A stretch of 64,000 nucleotides of DNA from Chrysomallon squamiferum (lineage: Eukaryota; Mollusca; Gastropoda; Neomphalida; Peltospiridae). The position numbers were made by a program, and so were the translations under genes. Where the stretch lies: positions 20,864,894 through 20,928,893 of the forward strand of contig CM022672.1 of the NCBI GenBank assembly GCA_012295275.1, written 5' to 3'. The notes beneath the pieces were generated by a model. That model searched no databases. It was not told where the DNA came from and saw only the letters and a list, made by a program, of their open reading frames with translations. How positions within the stretch are numbered: position 1 is the first letter of the stretch; the number at the start of each line of letters is the position of its first letter. Shown here in pieces: positions 24,182-64,000 of the stretch.

Positions 24182-24262
24182 AAAAACAACTTACCCTGAC
24201 CACCCATGAGCTAAAGCTAGAAAGGAGATAAAACACAGAAATGAAAAAATTTTCACGTCCAT

Positions 24263-26170
24263 CTTGATTTGATGTTTCTTCGAAAATGAATAAGGCACTG
24301 TGGATCAGGAAGTTATTCGTCAAAGGAAAAATCCAATGCCAAAAAAAAAAAAAAATAATAAAAAAAATAAATAAATAAATAAATAAATAAAAAAACACAA
24401 AGAAAAACAACACAAGTAATAATACGAGCTGGAATATACGGGTGTACAAGAAGGAAGTATGGTTGATATATTTCTTTCCTGAATATTTTAATACTTATTT
24501 ACATTTCAAAGTTTTGGTTTATCATATAAAAACATTGTCATTTACATAAAAAGAAACAAGAAGTAAAAAGAGAAGGAAATTCTAAGATTTTCTATTACAA
24601 AGTCTGATTAATAATAATAATATAATGATGATGATGACGACGACGACGACGACGATGATGATGATGATGATTCATGTACACTGGTGAAGGATGCTTATCT
24701 AAGCAGATTTCGATTTTCACGAACAGATGCTGTTTTAAGTCTTCCGGAGCTTGGACAGTTTTGACGGCAATTTAGTGACACCCAAGCTGTCTTGGATGAA
24801 CCCTGCCATTTTTCATTCCATTTATTCTCTATGTCTTGTCATTATAGTTTCACTTGAAAATGTAATTTTTTATCGATTATAGACAGTGAAAAAACGCGGA
24901 AAAAAAAGAAAAAAAAAGTGATTTGTTAACTTGTAGGACCATATCATTTTAATGCATTCTAGGGAATGTTAGCAGACTGCACATACATTGCAGACTGACA
25001 TGTACACGAAGGTATCTTTGCTTGTACGACTAGTTGAATGAATTTTTAATTCTTCTTTAAAACCAAAACAATATTCACATAATAGGTGACATGTGCTTAT
25101 CTTTTTGTACTAAGTATAATTATATGTAAGGGTTAAAACTCTCCATGTTGATAAACATTTAACATTCATTTTATATGCAGGATTAAGTTAGAATATCTTG
25201 GCTCTATAGTTATTCACCTCTTACAATTTTTGACTTTCAATCAGGTGCTTCGAGAACAGAATAAAACTTTCAATACAGAAACTTCACATTGTGCAAAATG
25301 TGCAACTAAAACGATATTATATTTAAATGTCTCTAAATATGCTTGCTTCGATGGACATTTAAAAAAATACATTGGCAAAAGCCATCTGTATTTAAGAGTA
25401 TTATTAATTTACGAAAGATTTAAAATGTACATTTATCTCAGATATAACTGGTTTGGGGTATTGAATTAGTTCCACTTATCCTGTTAAGGCAAATATTAAA
25501 TGAGAAGAAAAAAAAGAGAAATAAAGGTAAATAAAACAAAAAACAATCCAATTAATATTGAATTAATTAAACATTGTTAATTTAATCAAATGAATGGGAA
25601 GAGAATTTAATAATACAAAACACACCAGCCAAACACTGTTTGTCATAGTTTATTGTATATTTAATTAATAATACAGCAAGTTTTGTGGATACAGCCATTG
25701 TTTTCCCCATCTTAGGAATAATCAGTTTTTAAGCATGTGAATTGTTGAAAAAATATTTACTGCTGAAAAAATGTATTGATATAAATATTATTTTACTATT
25801 CAATTTATTTTGATAAATAATATTTATAACTGGTCATTACTTCTATTCATTGATATTAGTATGATATGCTTCTTTTTTTAAATTATTTTGCCAGTGTCAG
25901 AATGCTGTATTATGGCAGTGATATCTTGACTTGAACGTCACATGATATCAGCTAGAATGAAAGAAAACCTTTTTCTTTTTAATTTTAAAATTCAATTAGC
26001 TATATGGTAATATGCTTATTTTGAATATATAATTTTTTTATATACATATATTCTGTGGGGTTTTTTTGTGTGCGCGTGTGTGTGTGTGTGTATGTGTGTG
26101 TGTATTTGTGTGTGTACATATATATATATGTATATATAATTAATAATATATTTTTATAAAATATACTTAC
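24263..26170. repeat. Region between genes C and B: duplicated upstream block of C, TA- and CA-rich sequence, no gene
   Basis: 24470-25450 matches the upstream block of B (40500-42100) and the block at 2690-4400. The rest is AT-rich with a GT microsatellite near 26070-26115. I looked here on the minus strand for the last kinase exon of B (MMQDCW region) and did not find it. The bases just 5' of the C start codon are conserved with B and D. Confidence 0.5.
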
Positions 26171-39863
<13,693 letters not shown>

Positions 39864-39955
39864 CTTGATTTGATGTTTCTACTAAAATGAAGTTATCTGT
39901 CAAAGGAAAAATCCATAGCGAGAATTAAAAATATACAACCAAAATGATAAAGGCT
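39864..39955 (-). promoter_or_regulatory. Conserved block immediately 5' of exon 1 in B (also in C and D)
   Basis: Reading towards the start codon of B, GGATTTTTCCTTTGAC and then TTCATTTTAG followed by AGAAACATCAAATCAAG precede the ATG. Nearly the same string precedes the ATG of D (44455-44509) and, more diverged, that of C (24263-24345). It may be 5' UTR with a 3' splice site (TTCATTTTAG), or proximal promoter. No TATA box can be assigned with confidence. Confidence 0.35.
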
Positions 39956-39978
39956 CTTTGGACCAGGAAGCTGACTGT

Positions 39979-40015
<37 letters not shown>

Positions 40016-43000
40016 ATGATACAGCTGAAATAAAGGGGTGTAGAAATAATTATGAAGGTTTGAAATATAATAATAATAAGAAGAATAATAAGAAGAATAA
40101 TAAGAAAAATAATAAGAATAATAATCATAATAATCATAGTAAGAAGAAGAAGAAGAAGAAGAAGAAATATAATTGAGAAACAAACAAACAAACAAAATTA
40201 AATGATTACTTATAATTTATTGCAATGATTTTAACTGCTTTGTAAACCAATAGTTTGGAATGCCCGCTTTTTGGACGGTGGACCCAGAAAACAAACATTT
40301 TACTACTGAAATTTGTTCGTTTATCTTGATATTTTATTCCTTGGACTGTTCATAGGGTATTAACTGGTTAGAAAACCATACAAAACATGTTCGCTAAGAG
40401 CATTTTATTGACAGATAGAGCCACTTGACATCATTTCAGCTTTCTTAGTATCTTAATATTATAATTTTAGCAACAAGTATATTAAAAAAGTATATTTCTT
40501 TGTTGATGTTTTAATATTTATTTACATTTCAAAGTTTTGGTTTATCATATAAAAACATTTTTTTTTTTTTTTTTCAATTATATAAAAAGAAAAAAGAAGA
40601 AAAAAGAGAAAGAAATACTAAGCATTTTCTATTAAAGGTATGATTAATAATAATAATAATAATAATGATGGTGATGATGATGATTATATTAATAATATTT
40701 AGCTATATCAAAAATGATTTAACATTAAATTATCTTTCAGAGATTAACATAAACTGCATTAAAAAAACTTTTTAAAATGAAATAATATTTTTAATTATTT
40801 ATGTATGTGTGTGCGTGTGTACGTGTGTGTACTTGTGTGTCCGTGTGCATGCTTTGGTTTGCGTTATGTATTTTTCCATTGATAATTTACATCCTGATAC
40901 AAAGTATGTGTTGTTATTACAGTGGAAAATTCAAATCAAGATGGACTAGAAATTTGTTTCCGTTTTATGTTTGTTCTTCTTTGTATCTTTATCTCATAGG
41001 TAAAATGTTATCTGGTGAATAACAGATAAAATGCCTTAAGAGCACCAAATGTTTCCAGCATTGTTCTAATTTGGAAAGACATACTAGTTAAACTTAAGTT
41101 TTGTAGACAACAATAACATATTTGAATAAAGTTGCTTATTAGAAATCAATAGCAGAAAACAAATCGTTGATTTCAACATATATGCAGTAATTTTTTATTA
41201 AAAAAATAATGTGTTCAGAGAAAAGATTGCTGGGAAAAAACCTAAACAGCGGTCCAGAAAAGTTCCTTGGAATGTTAAAATGTGACAAAACCTCTAATCA
41301 CTCAGTAGCATTCAGGATCTGTTTGCATTCATCACTGTTTCTACGCAACACCTCACTAAACAAATTAACCGTTGAATTGTTTGTTTTGTTCAACGTGTTT
41401 AGAAAGCAACTCAACAGTTATCCTGTATACAAACATGAAATAAATCGACATTAACTCGCATTCATAAATATTACATTCATCTCACACACATACAAACATT
41501 CACGGATGTGTCTATCAGTCAACTGAGGACGGTTAAGAGGTCTTAGAGATATTTCGCAACCTTGGAACGATTTCTAACCATCTGATTCGTGTGCAATGGT
41601 GAATCATATTCATTATAGCAGATTTCTTCACGAACAGATGCTGTTTTAGGTCTTCACGGTATTTGTTTATGGTTTTGTCTCAATTTAGTGATACCCACGT
41701 GGTGATACCCATGCTGTCTTGGATTAATCCTGCCATTTTTCATTCCATTTATTCTCGTACTTTCTATGTCTTGCCATTTCACAGTTTCACTTGAAAATGT
41801 AATTCGTTAACTTGCAGGACCATATCATTTTGATGCACTCTGGGGAATGTTAGCAGACTGAAATGTACACGAAGGTATCTCTGCTTGTACCACTAGTTGA
41901 ATGAATTTTTAATTCTTCATCAAAACCAAAACTTTATTCACATAATAGGTGAGATGTGCTTATCTTTTTGTACTAAGTATAATTATATGTAAGGGATTAT
42001 ATTCTCCATGTCAATAAACATTTAGCTTTCATTTTATATGCAGGTATTGAATTAGATCCACTTATCCTGTTAAAGCAAATATGTAATGAGAAGAAAAAAA
42101 AGTAAAATGTCAGTGCTATCCCACGCTCTATATGTTCCAGTTTCATAAAGATATAGAGTAAAGTTTTGTATTGTCACGTAAATAATGTATTAGTTGCTAC
42201 ATCTAAGAGGAAAGATCTTTCATGATTAAAGATATATGACTCATGCAGGTACTATTGTTATGTTAATGTTTTTCCTTTATTGCAGACAATAAAATGCTCA
42301 ACATAATTATTATGGCTCATGTTATTACTAAATGAAAATATTCACAAACTTAACTAATTAATCGGTTAACAAACGGAGTTTCTTAATTCACTGTCAACTT
42401 TTACACTCATACACACACACTAATTAATTAATTGATTATATTTAATTATTTGTTTTACTGTCTGTCTGTCTTTTTATTTATTTATTTAATTAAATTATTA
42501 AATGTATTTTTGATAAGGAAAGCTGAAGATATTTATTACCAAACAAAAACATTAATTTTTTTTTTTTAAAAAGAAGATATTTACTTGCATTGAATATGAT
42601 TTAAATAACATTTAACATGATAACAAGATAAATATTTTATTTATTATTTACATGGATTGAAATCGAAGCATGGGGTCTCTATTCACTTTTAATGAAGCAA
42701 GGAGAAATTTAATTACGTTCTTATTAAAATGAGTGTCAAGTCCGAAACTTATATTTGTTTTTGTTATCAGAACAATGTTTTCAAGTACATTTATCAGAAA
42801 TTCGTGACAGATCTGAACTTCAATTCACGTCGTAAGATAAATATAATCGCATCCTAATTACAAACAATGTATCTGGCGGGTAAATTACAGACAAAATGTA
42901 CAAAGGAGAAATATTAGAAGATATGATATTGTTGAACTATATACTGAGTGATTTATCATTAATAACATAATTAAAACAAAAAAGTATTTGATTCTGAATA

Positions 43001-43575
43001 CAAAAAAGATAATCATTTTTTTTTTTTTTTGTAACTAATTTCATCTTATGCTTTCAGTTTTATTATTTCATAATTATTACATAAATAATGGTATTTGTTA
43101 CAAACGTCATCGTTTATAGACACCTAGTTTTGTTTATTTTTTAATAATAACAAAAAAGGTTTTGTTTCGATGAAAAAAGTATGTCAGATCAGATAAGAGT
43201 AACATAGAGATAATTCCAATATTACATGAAGGTATACCAAAATAACTATAATACGGCAAAAACTATAAACAATGAGCAGCAGGTACCGATTTATTTCAAA
43301 AGTGCAAAAAGAAACATATTTAATTTTGTTGTTGAACGTTTTTACTCCTAAGGATATATGCATTGTGCGTAAAAAAAATCTACATGTAAGTATTGCATTT
43401 ACCAAGTATTGACGTTCATGTTTAAAATGTCTTTGTTATCACTGTGCGTATTTAAAGAGATCTATAAAGTACTCACTTCAAATGCTCTATAAATAATCTT
43501 TGTGAATGATTGTACAGTAAAACCAATGATCTTGTCAAAATATTTCATGCAGTGTTTTTTCAGTGACTTTTCTAT

Positions 43576-43617
<42 letters not shown>

Positions 43618-44078
43618 TTGGCATTAATCCAGATCCACTTTTGGAATTAGCAATTAAACAAATAAACAAGTCAGTCAACACACATACATACATACACACG
43701 TTTAAATGCACAGATACAGACACTGATGTAGTATAATAATATTTAATAATAATAATAATAATAACAAAAAGCAAATAATAATAAACAAAAAACTGCCATG
43801 GATTAATTTTCAATCTGATATTTATCACTGGCATACCTAGAGTGAATTTTTTATAATTATTATTTATTGTGTAACAAAGGATGGTAATTAACAAAAACCC
43901 ACGAAGCTGTAAAGATTAGTAATCTGTTATACCTCAACTTAAAATAATACTCATATTTAAAATAATCTGTCTTTTATATATGTCAAGCAGATTATTTTTT
44001 ACAAATTTGGGGATATAAAAAAAAAAGAAAGAAAAAAGCACAACTAAATATTATTATAGTCATCATCATCATCATCAC

Positions 44079-44147
<69 letters not shown>

Positions 44148-44355
44148 TTTATAATAGAAAATGCTTAGTAATTTTCTCTCTTTTTCCTTCTTGTTTCTTT
44201 TTATGTAACTAAATTAAACCATTTTAGAAAATGTTTGATTACCAAACTCTGAAATGAGTTATTCAAATAAATTTAAAACATTCAGCAAAGAAATATATCA
44301 AGAAACTGTAATATACTTCCTTCTTGTACACCTCTTTATTTCAGATTTCAGGTCG

Positions 44356-44416
<61 letters not shown>

Positions 44417-44509
44417 GGTTTTGGTGGGATTTGGTTGTATATTTTTAATTCTCGCTATGGATTTTTCCTTTGACAAATAATTTCATTTTAGTGGAAACAT
44501 CATATCAAG
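39864..44509. repeat. Region between gene B and fragment D: two head-to-head upstream blocks, no gene
   Basis: 39864-42100 is the upstream block of B. 44040-44509 is the same kind of block in reverse, ahead of fragment D. The TAATAGAAAATGCTTAGTA-type landmark occurs on opposite strands at about 40620 and 44155. Between them (42100-44040) lies AT-rich sequence with (CA)n at 43579-43616 and poly-T, without a gene. This geometry marks an inverted duplication centred near 42-43 kb. Confidence 0.55.
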
Positions 44510-46880
<2,371 letters not shown>

Positions 46881-47792
46881 ACTAATGCACAAAACAAAAA
46901 AATATAATATAATAAACAAAATAATAAAAAAATAAAAACACAGCTAAAAACAAAACCTAAAAAAACATCACCATCAACAACAACAAAAAAAAAAAAAAAA
47001 ACAACAACAAACAAAAGTAACAGTAGAAATATCGTTTCTTGGAAACTATTTTTAATATGTCAGAGATTATACATGCATTATTTAAATATCTAAAGAAATT
47101 AAAATAAAGAAATTAAGTTTATATTACATTATCGTTTACAAATAAACAATGTTTGTAACAGAATCAAGCAAAATAATGATGACGATGATGATGATGATTT
47201 TTCGTTTTATTGATACTGTAACTAATTAAAATATTATTTGAAAATAAAATTGAAAATTGTTGAAAAACTCTTTAGTAGCTAATTCTCTCCATTGACTCAC
47301 AATCAGTTCACTGTTTCCTAATGTTTAATTCATATTATGCAGATCTGATGACCATTAAAATTAAAACTGAAAAAATTATTGTGAATTAGCTCCATACTGA
47401 GTTCATTGTGGGTAATATTGACAAAAGAGTAAAAATATAAAATTTTGTACATAGATTTAACATAATCGATTTTATGCCAACTGTAATAATGGTTAAATAT
47501 ATATACATACATATGTATAAAGAAAAGAAATGTGAAATAAAACAATAATAGGAGTTAATTTTGTTTTAACTATATAGATTTTCAATGCATATGAAATTGA
47601 TTAAAAATGTATTTGTTTAAGCAGATTTCAACCGGAGTTACTGTTCTTGTAATATTTTGAAAACGTAAATTTATCAGAAACCCTTTTTTTCATAGATGTC
47701 GGTTTCAGCGGAATATAAAATATTTATACTAATGCAAACAGGTGTAAGAAAATAATATGTAATTAGTGTACATCATTCTTCTACAGGTAAGT
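46881..47792. other. Between fragment D and the 3' end of gene A; no gene
   Basis: A-rich low-complexity sequence (46895-47020) is followed by AT-rich sequence with a short GAT repeat near 47180. It should contain the 3' UTR of gene A. No unambiguous AATAAA signal on the minus strand could be picked out among the AT-rich background. Confidence 0.4.
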
Positions 47793-59894
<12,102 letters not shown>

Positions 59895-61302
59895 CTTCGT
59901 TTGATGTGTGGAAGTGAATTGTTTGTGCTCAGGAAAACAAGAAATATACTTAACTTTCATGTGGGGGTGTGCGCGACAGTATCCAATAGAAACCGAAAGC
60001 ACGAAAGGGAAGATAATTTTTTTATATTATTATTATTTTTTTTTTTTTTTTTTCATTTTAATAATTACTAGATGAGTTGATTGTTTAAGAATAGACTTGC
60101 CCAGTCTCTCTCTCTCTCTCACTCTGTCAGTGTGTCTGAATGTCTGTCTATATCTCTAAGAAAATATAGCATAAGCAAATTACAAATATTTTTTTAAATT
60201 ATGAACAGTAATTACAAGAAAAAAAAAATATCGTTATTTAAGGATGAACAGCCGCACACACGTTTATTTTTTTATGTGTATGCATGTGCACTTTAATACT
60301 ACAGAGATCGTTTATTATTATATTAATGAAATAAAATTTATGAAAATAGCTTTTTATTTTTCTTAAACAATACTCCTGTCCTCTAAATATTCAGTTAACC
60401 TACTGATCCCCGGTGTGATTAGACAAAAATAACTTTAAAAAAAAAATAATAATAATAAAAAAAAAAATTAAAATAAATTAATAAATATTATTTACATAGA
60501 AATACTGTCTAAATTTCCGTATAAACAAAAATGGTTTAACAGATATTTTAAAATGCGAAATAATTTCGTTTTTTTTTTTTCTTTTTTTTTTTGGAAGTTT
60601 CACATCATGACGTAAGACAAATAAGCTGAAGGAAATGCTTCAGACAAGGAAGACATCCGAGTATACTTAAAATTGAAACAATAGCTCAAGTGCTTTATAT
60701 CAGCAAACTGCCTGACGTCAGCTTTTATCAAAAACACTCTATTATGTTGGGGTCTCGTCCGATACAGAGATGGAAGAGTACAGATGGAAGAGTGAGCACG
60801 AAGGAGGGAGGTCGATAGAAAGGGTTATAGGAAATGACTCTTTTATCAGTATTAATTCATCCCTGAAGCCAGAATATATTTTCCTAAACCCATTTGATGC
60901 AGAGATAAAACTACTTTTTCAAGTAGATAATTACGATTTTTTTTTTTTTTTTTTTAATTTAAAATTTAATTTTCGGAACCTTAACTATGCATTCCTCTTT
61001 GAATCGTTTTGTTAAATCAGTGTGACCGCTTGTCGAAATTAATTTATCCACAGCTGTGCTCTTCTATGTAGGCTATTACACAGGGCATCAGTGTGCTCTG
61101 TTAGCCTTAGACTACAGAGGGGCGGATGTTCCCGAACTAGTTCAATGAGCTGTTTGACGATTTCTTTTCAAATTTTGCTTCTTTAAAGTTAGTCTTTTTT
61201 CAACTGTAACTAGTAACTAGTCTGTAAACAAAAAAAAAAAAAAAAAAATGAAAGAAAGAAAAGAAAAAAAAACTCTAATTTGTTAATGAGCAATATCCGT
61301 TA

Positions 61303-61352
<50 letters not shown>

Positions 61353-62824
61353 AAAACAAACAAGGAATTACGTGTGTGTGTGTGTGTGAGAGATTATAAA
61401 TAAAATCTGGCTTTTTTATTACGGATAATGCTAAGCTAGTTAATATTACTATAATTATAGGCATAAAAAGCAATATAAGGTCGTTTAAAATAAGTTTATA
61501 TTTGAGGGTTATATACGATCATCTTTAGTATTCGAAAGTGATAGCTTGCATATTGTTCACACAGAACAGGAAAAAGGAAATGTTTTATTGAACGATATTA
61601 ACACATTTTAAATCAAAAGTCGCATTTCATTATATACAGAGCCGTGGATCTTACAGATGTAGGAAACCTGCTGCAGTCACAACTTCATTCTTTTGAGAAT
61701 CAAAAGATTATAATCACCATTGCTTTCCTAATTTTTTATTAACCAGTTGAGTTAGACTCCTGTAAGAAAGTTCAGTCTTAGGATTGACGTTCATATCCCT
61801 AAACTTGAATAGAGATTATCACACTTTCAAAGAACAGATTTTTGTATTCTTCATTTATTTGCAAAATCACTCTGAAAAAATGTCATGTTTGTAAACATTC
61901 AAGACCTATAATAATAAACGATAACGATCTGCACATTGAAGGTATCCATCTTATTATGTTCTTCTTTTTCTATGACCGTTAGTTAGGAGAAAAAAAAAAT
62001 TCCAAGAATTTTCTTTGACACAGAGAAATATACAAGTTTGATTTGTTCCATATTATATTAATATTAAAACTAGAAATTTGTTAAAAGTTTAAAGGAATTT
62101 TTTTTTTTCTCCTTGGATTATGAAAAATTAAGATGATATGATTGATTTTTGTCTGTTTTGAAGAGGTTTACCAACTAAATGGAATCAGATCCATGCAAAG
62201 CATATAAAATATATTAATAATTATTATATGAACAAAACTATTTCTTTATTCAAAATCTTTTATTCTTATGTAAAATTTAAAATGAATGTGTAAAAAGACA
62301 AAATTAAATGGTCTAACAGCATCAATCTGTTTTAAAAACAAATTATAAATGTACAGCAGGGTAAAATGATGATAAAAGGATATTTACAATGTGAGTGGTT
62401 CTGAAAGACAATACAGTAATACTCATGTTAAATACCAGATATCATTGGATTATGAAAACAACTTTAAAATCAATCAAACAGTATACTTTGCATCTGATTG
62501 TAGTTAAGCATTGATAGATAATAGTACTTTATATAAAGTTGATTGTAAATAAATATCTTATAAAAAAGTTTTAAAACAAGAGTGATTTATATTTGTTTAC
62601 ATGATAACACACACTAGAAAATTGATTTTAATTCTAAAGAGTGGAAATTTGTTTAACAACAATAACAATTTAGTGTTTTTCAATTTTATTTTTTTTTTTT
62701 TTTTTTAAAAGCTAGAATTTATTTTTCAAATTATTATCCAAATTGCTGATCAGATTTAAAATAATCTGTTTTGAAGTAAAATCTGGCTTAATCTATGACT
62801 AAATTAATATATCTGAAACCCAAG
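59895..62824. other. Upstream of gene A; no gene seen
   Basis: AT-rich intergenic DNA with poly-T runs, a (TAA)n tract at 61303-61351 and a short GT run. It does not share the upstream block found before B, C and D, which fits A being the older copy with its own promoter region. The 3' UTR of the unidentified gene at the right edge should begin at 62824. Confidence 0.45.
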
Positions 62825-63872
62825 CTATTTTGACATCTTCTGTATCCATAATGACTCTAAACTAAAATCTGTGATCTTGTCAAACTTTATCTTTAGATGA
62901 CCTTTTTTAACCTGAAAATTAAAATGTGACAGTTAATAAGAATAAATATGTACAGTACTTAATAAGAGGTGCAATTATAAACAATTTTTTTTTTAAAAGT
63001 AAAGGAAATATATATTTAATAAGTGTTGTTAAATAACGTTAGATTGTGGAAAACATAAAGCATTTTAGTAATAATGTGATTTAAAATAAAGTAACATATT
63101 TTTTAATCAATAATTTTGTATACTGATTATAACTACATCTAAAATCTTTAATGCATTTTTTTTTTTTTTTTTTTACATTTAAACTCTCTGGTGACATCAT
63201 GACATGACCTCGATTTGTTATTTGAAATCTGATAACCATTAACTAAACAATGTATTCCTTTCCTGTCAAAAAACACTCCCTCTAATTTAAACAATGCACT
63301 CTGAAATAACATGCTGAACATGTTATACTACTGAGACTTAGTGCATGTCATGATCTGAACCCAATTTTTACATTTTGGTTAGCATTCTTTAATTTGGAAT
63401 GATAAATACATTAAACCACATATTTTTTACTCTGAAATAATCCAAATTAACAAACATTTCATAAAATTTTATAGAAATTAATGCTAGATTTGCATATTAT
63501 AATGGAGATGATTGCTTACAGTTGCTATCTGTCCATTTCCAAAAAAATTAATGGTAAAAATTATAATTATGATAGAAACAGACAGTAATCAAGTGTTGTG
63601 ATGGATGAATGAAAATCAGAAGTTCTGCCAAAGCAGTCATCATAGATCCTTAGAAGTTAAATACACACAACTGCTGTGGTGGTATTAAAGGTCAAGATTT
63701 TAATGAATAAACTTTTGGGGAAAAAATAATTAAAATGCAGTTAGTTACCTTTACTGTAACATTCTTAATTACAGCTTCCTCTGAAAACTTGCGCTCAAAT
63801 CTGTAATAGCTTAAATCAGGTGGATCTGAAGAATGTTTCTGATTGTTTACAACACACTCTGCCCACAGAATT
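62825..63872 (-). CDS. Last two exons of an unidentified minus-strand gene
   Basis: Exon 63872-63749 (124 bp) has a TTATTACAG acceptor and an AAAG|GTAACT donor. Exon 62911-62825 follows a TAATTTTCAG acceptor and ends in a TAG stop. The two join in frame (VTVK to VKKGHLKIKF). The C-terminal 70 or so residues contain LWAECVVNNQKHSSDPPD and end in LWIQKMSK. I do not recognise the family. Its 5' part lies beyond the right edge of the window. There is no membrane segment and no low-complexity bias, and the splice signals are good, so it is probably a real gene. Confidence 0.6.
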
Positions 63873-64000
63873 CTGTAATAAATAAAACACATAATTCATC
63901 AGTTGAATTTTAAAAGGTTTACAAAACAGAAAACAATTAAGGAACAAAATTTTGAAAGGTAACAAATTTTTCTTTAGCAAAATTAGTATTATTTTACACT

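Larger units (their letters stand above)
13570..24262 (-). pseudogene. Receptor C: ectodomain-only copy with frameshift and lost splice donor
   Basis: Exons (high to low): 24262-24195, 21972-21904, 21601-21498, 20530-20435, 20033-19920, 18172-17882, 17436-17283, 17022-16803, 16459-15635, 15332-15215, 14730-14530, 14200-14164, 13847-about 13573. They match B in phase and almost residue for residue: signal peptide, EMI-like, two EGF, unnamed ectodomain, FN3. Exon 9 has one extra base near 15792 compared with A and B, giving a stop at 15787-15785 after about 596 residues. The FN3 exon donor, GTAAAT in B, reads ATAAAT here, and the frame runs on to a stop near 13564. No membrane or kinase exon follows. 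It could still make a secreted fragment. An assembly error at the extra base cannot be excluded. Confidence 0.75.

Noticed and set aside
24027-24449. 140-codon minus-strand frame as an independent gene
   Set aside because: It overlaps exon 1 of receptor C in another frame and is padded by (AAAT)n and poly-A repeats.
25230-25469. 79-codon plus-strand frame in the C-B interval
   Set aside because: The matching stretch in the duplicate block at about 4260-4370 has stops and indels, so the frame is not conserved.

Overview
The window is animal nuclear DNA: very AT-rich (roughly 70-75% by eye), full of TAA, GA, CA and AAAT microsatellites, with protein signal split into short exons (37-830 bp) bounded by GT-AG splice sites. 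Mosaic ectodomains (EMI-like, EGF, FN3) and the repeat style suggest a lophotrochozoan, most likely a mollusc. That is inference, since no taxon-specific marker is present.

The main content is a minus-strand array of three paralogous single-pass receptors, called here A (47793-59894), B (26171-39863) and C (about 13570-24262). A also has an inverted fragment on the plus strand (D, 44510-46880). I spliced A from 22 exons whose phases all agree, giving 1255 residues: signal peptide, EMI-like Cys-rich module, two EGF repeats, about 600 residues of ectodomain I cannot name, one FN3-like domain, a membrane segment and a tyrosine-kinase-like domain. In A and B the kinase has lost the HRD aspartate (HKK or HRK) and the DFG aspartate (GFG), so these look like receptor pseudokinases. 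B lacks a recognisable last kinase exon. C has a frameshift and a broken FN3 splice donor, and has no membrane or kinase exons at all. It is a pseudogene or a truncated secreted form.

Layout: 1-2480, intergenic with a possible retroelement gag relic; 2483-8050, duplicated non-coding blocks copied from the receptor locus, with small hairpin repeats inserted; 8820-10240, decayed Ty3/gypsy element whose integrase end precedes its RT start; 10239-10495, a tRNA-Leu-like fragment fused to an Hsp90 fragment; 12290-13340, a tandem array of about 300 bp units; 13570-24262, gene C with a 771 bp inverted-repeat transposon in an intron; 24263-26170, duplicated upstream block; 26171-39863, gene B; 39864-44500, duplicated upstream block; 44510-46880, fragment D; 47793-59894, gene A; 59895-62820, no gene seen; 62825-63872, the last two exons of an unidentified minus-strand gene.

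B and C are close copies, introns included. A is older, but shares near-identical patches with them in exon 7 and in the middle of exon 9, as expected from gene conversion. The locus is therefore a young, unstable array of pseudokinase receptors being duplicated, inverted, truncated and homogenised.
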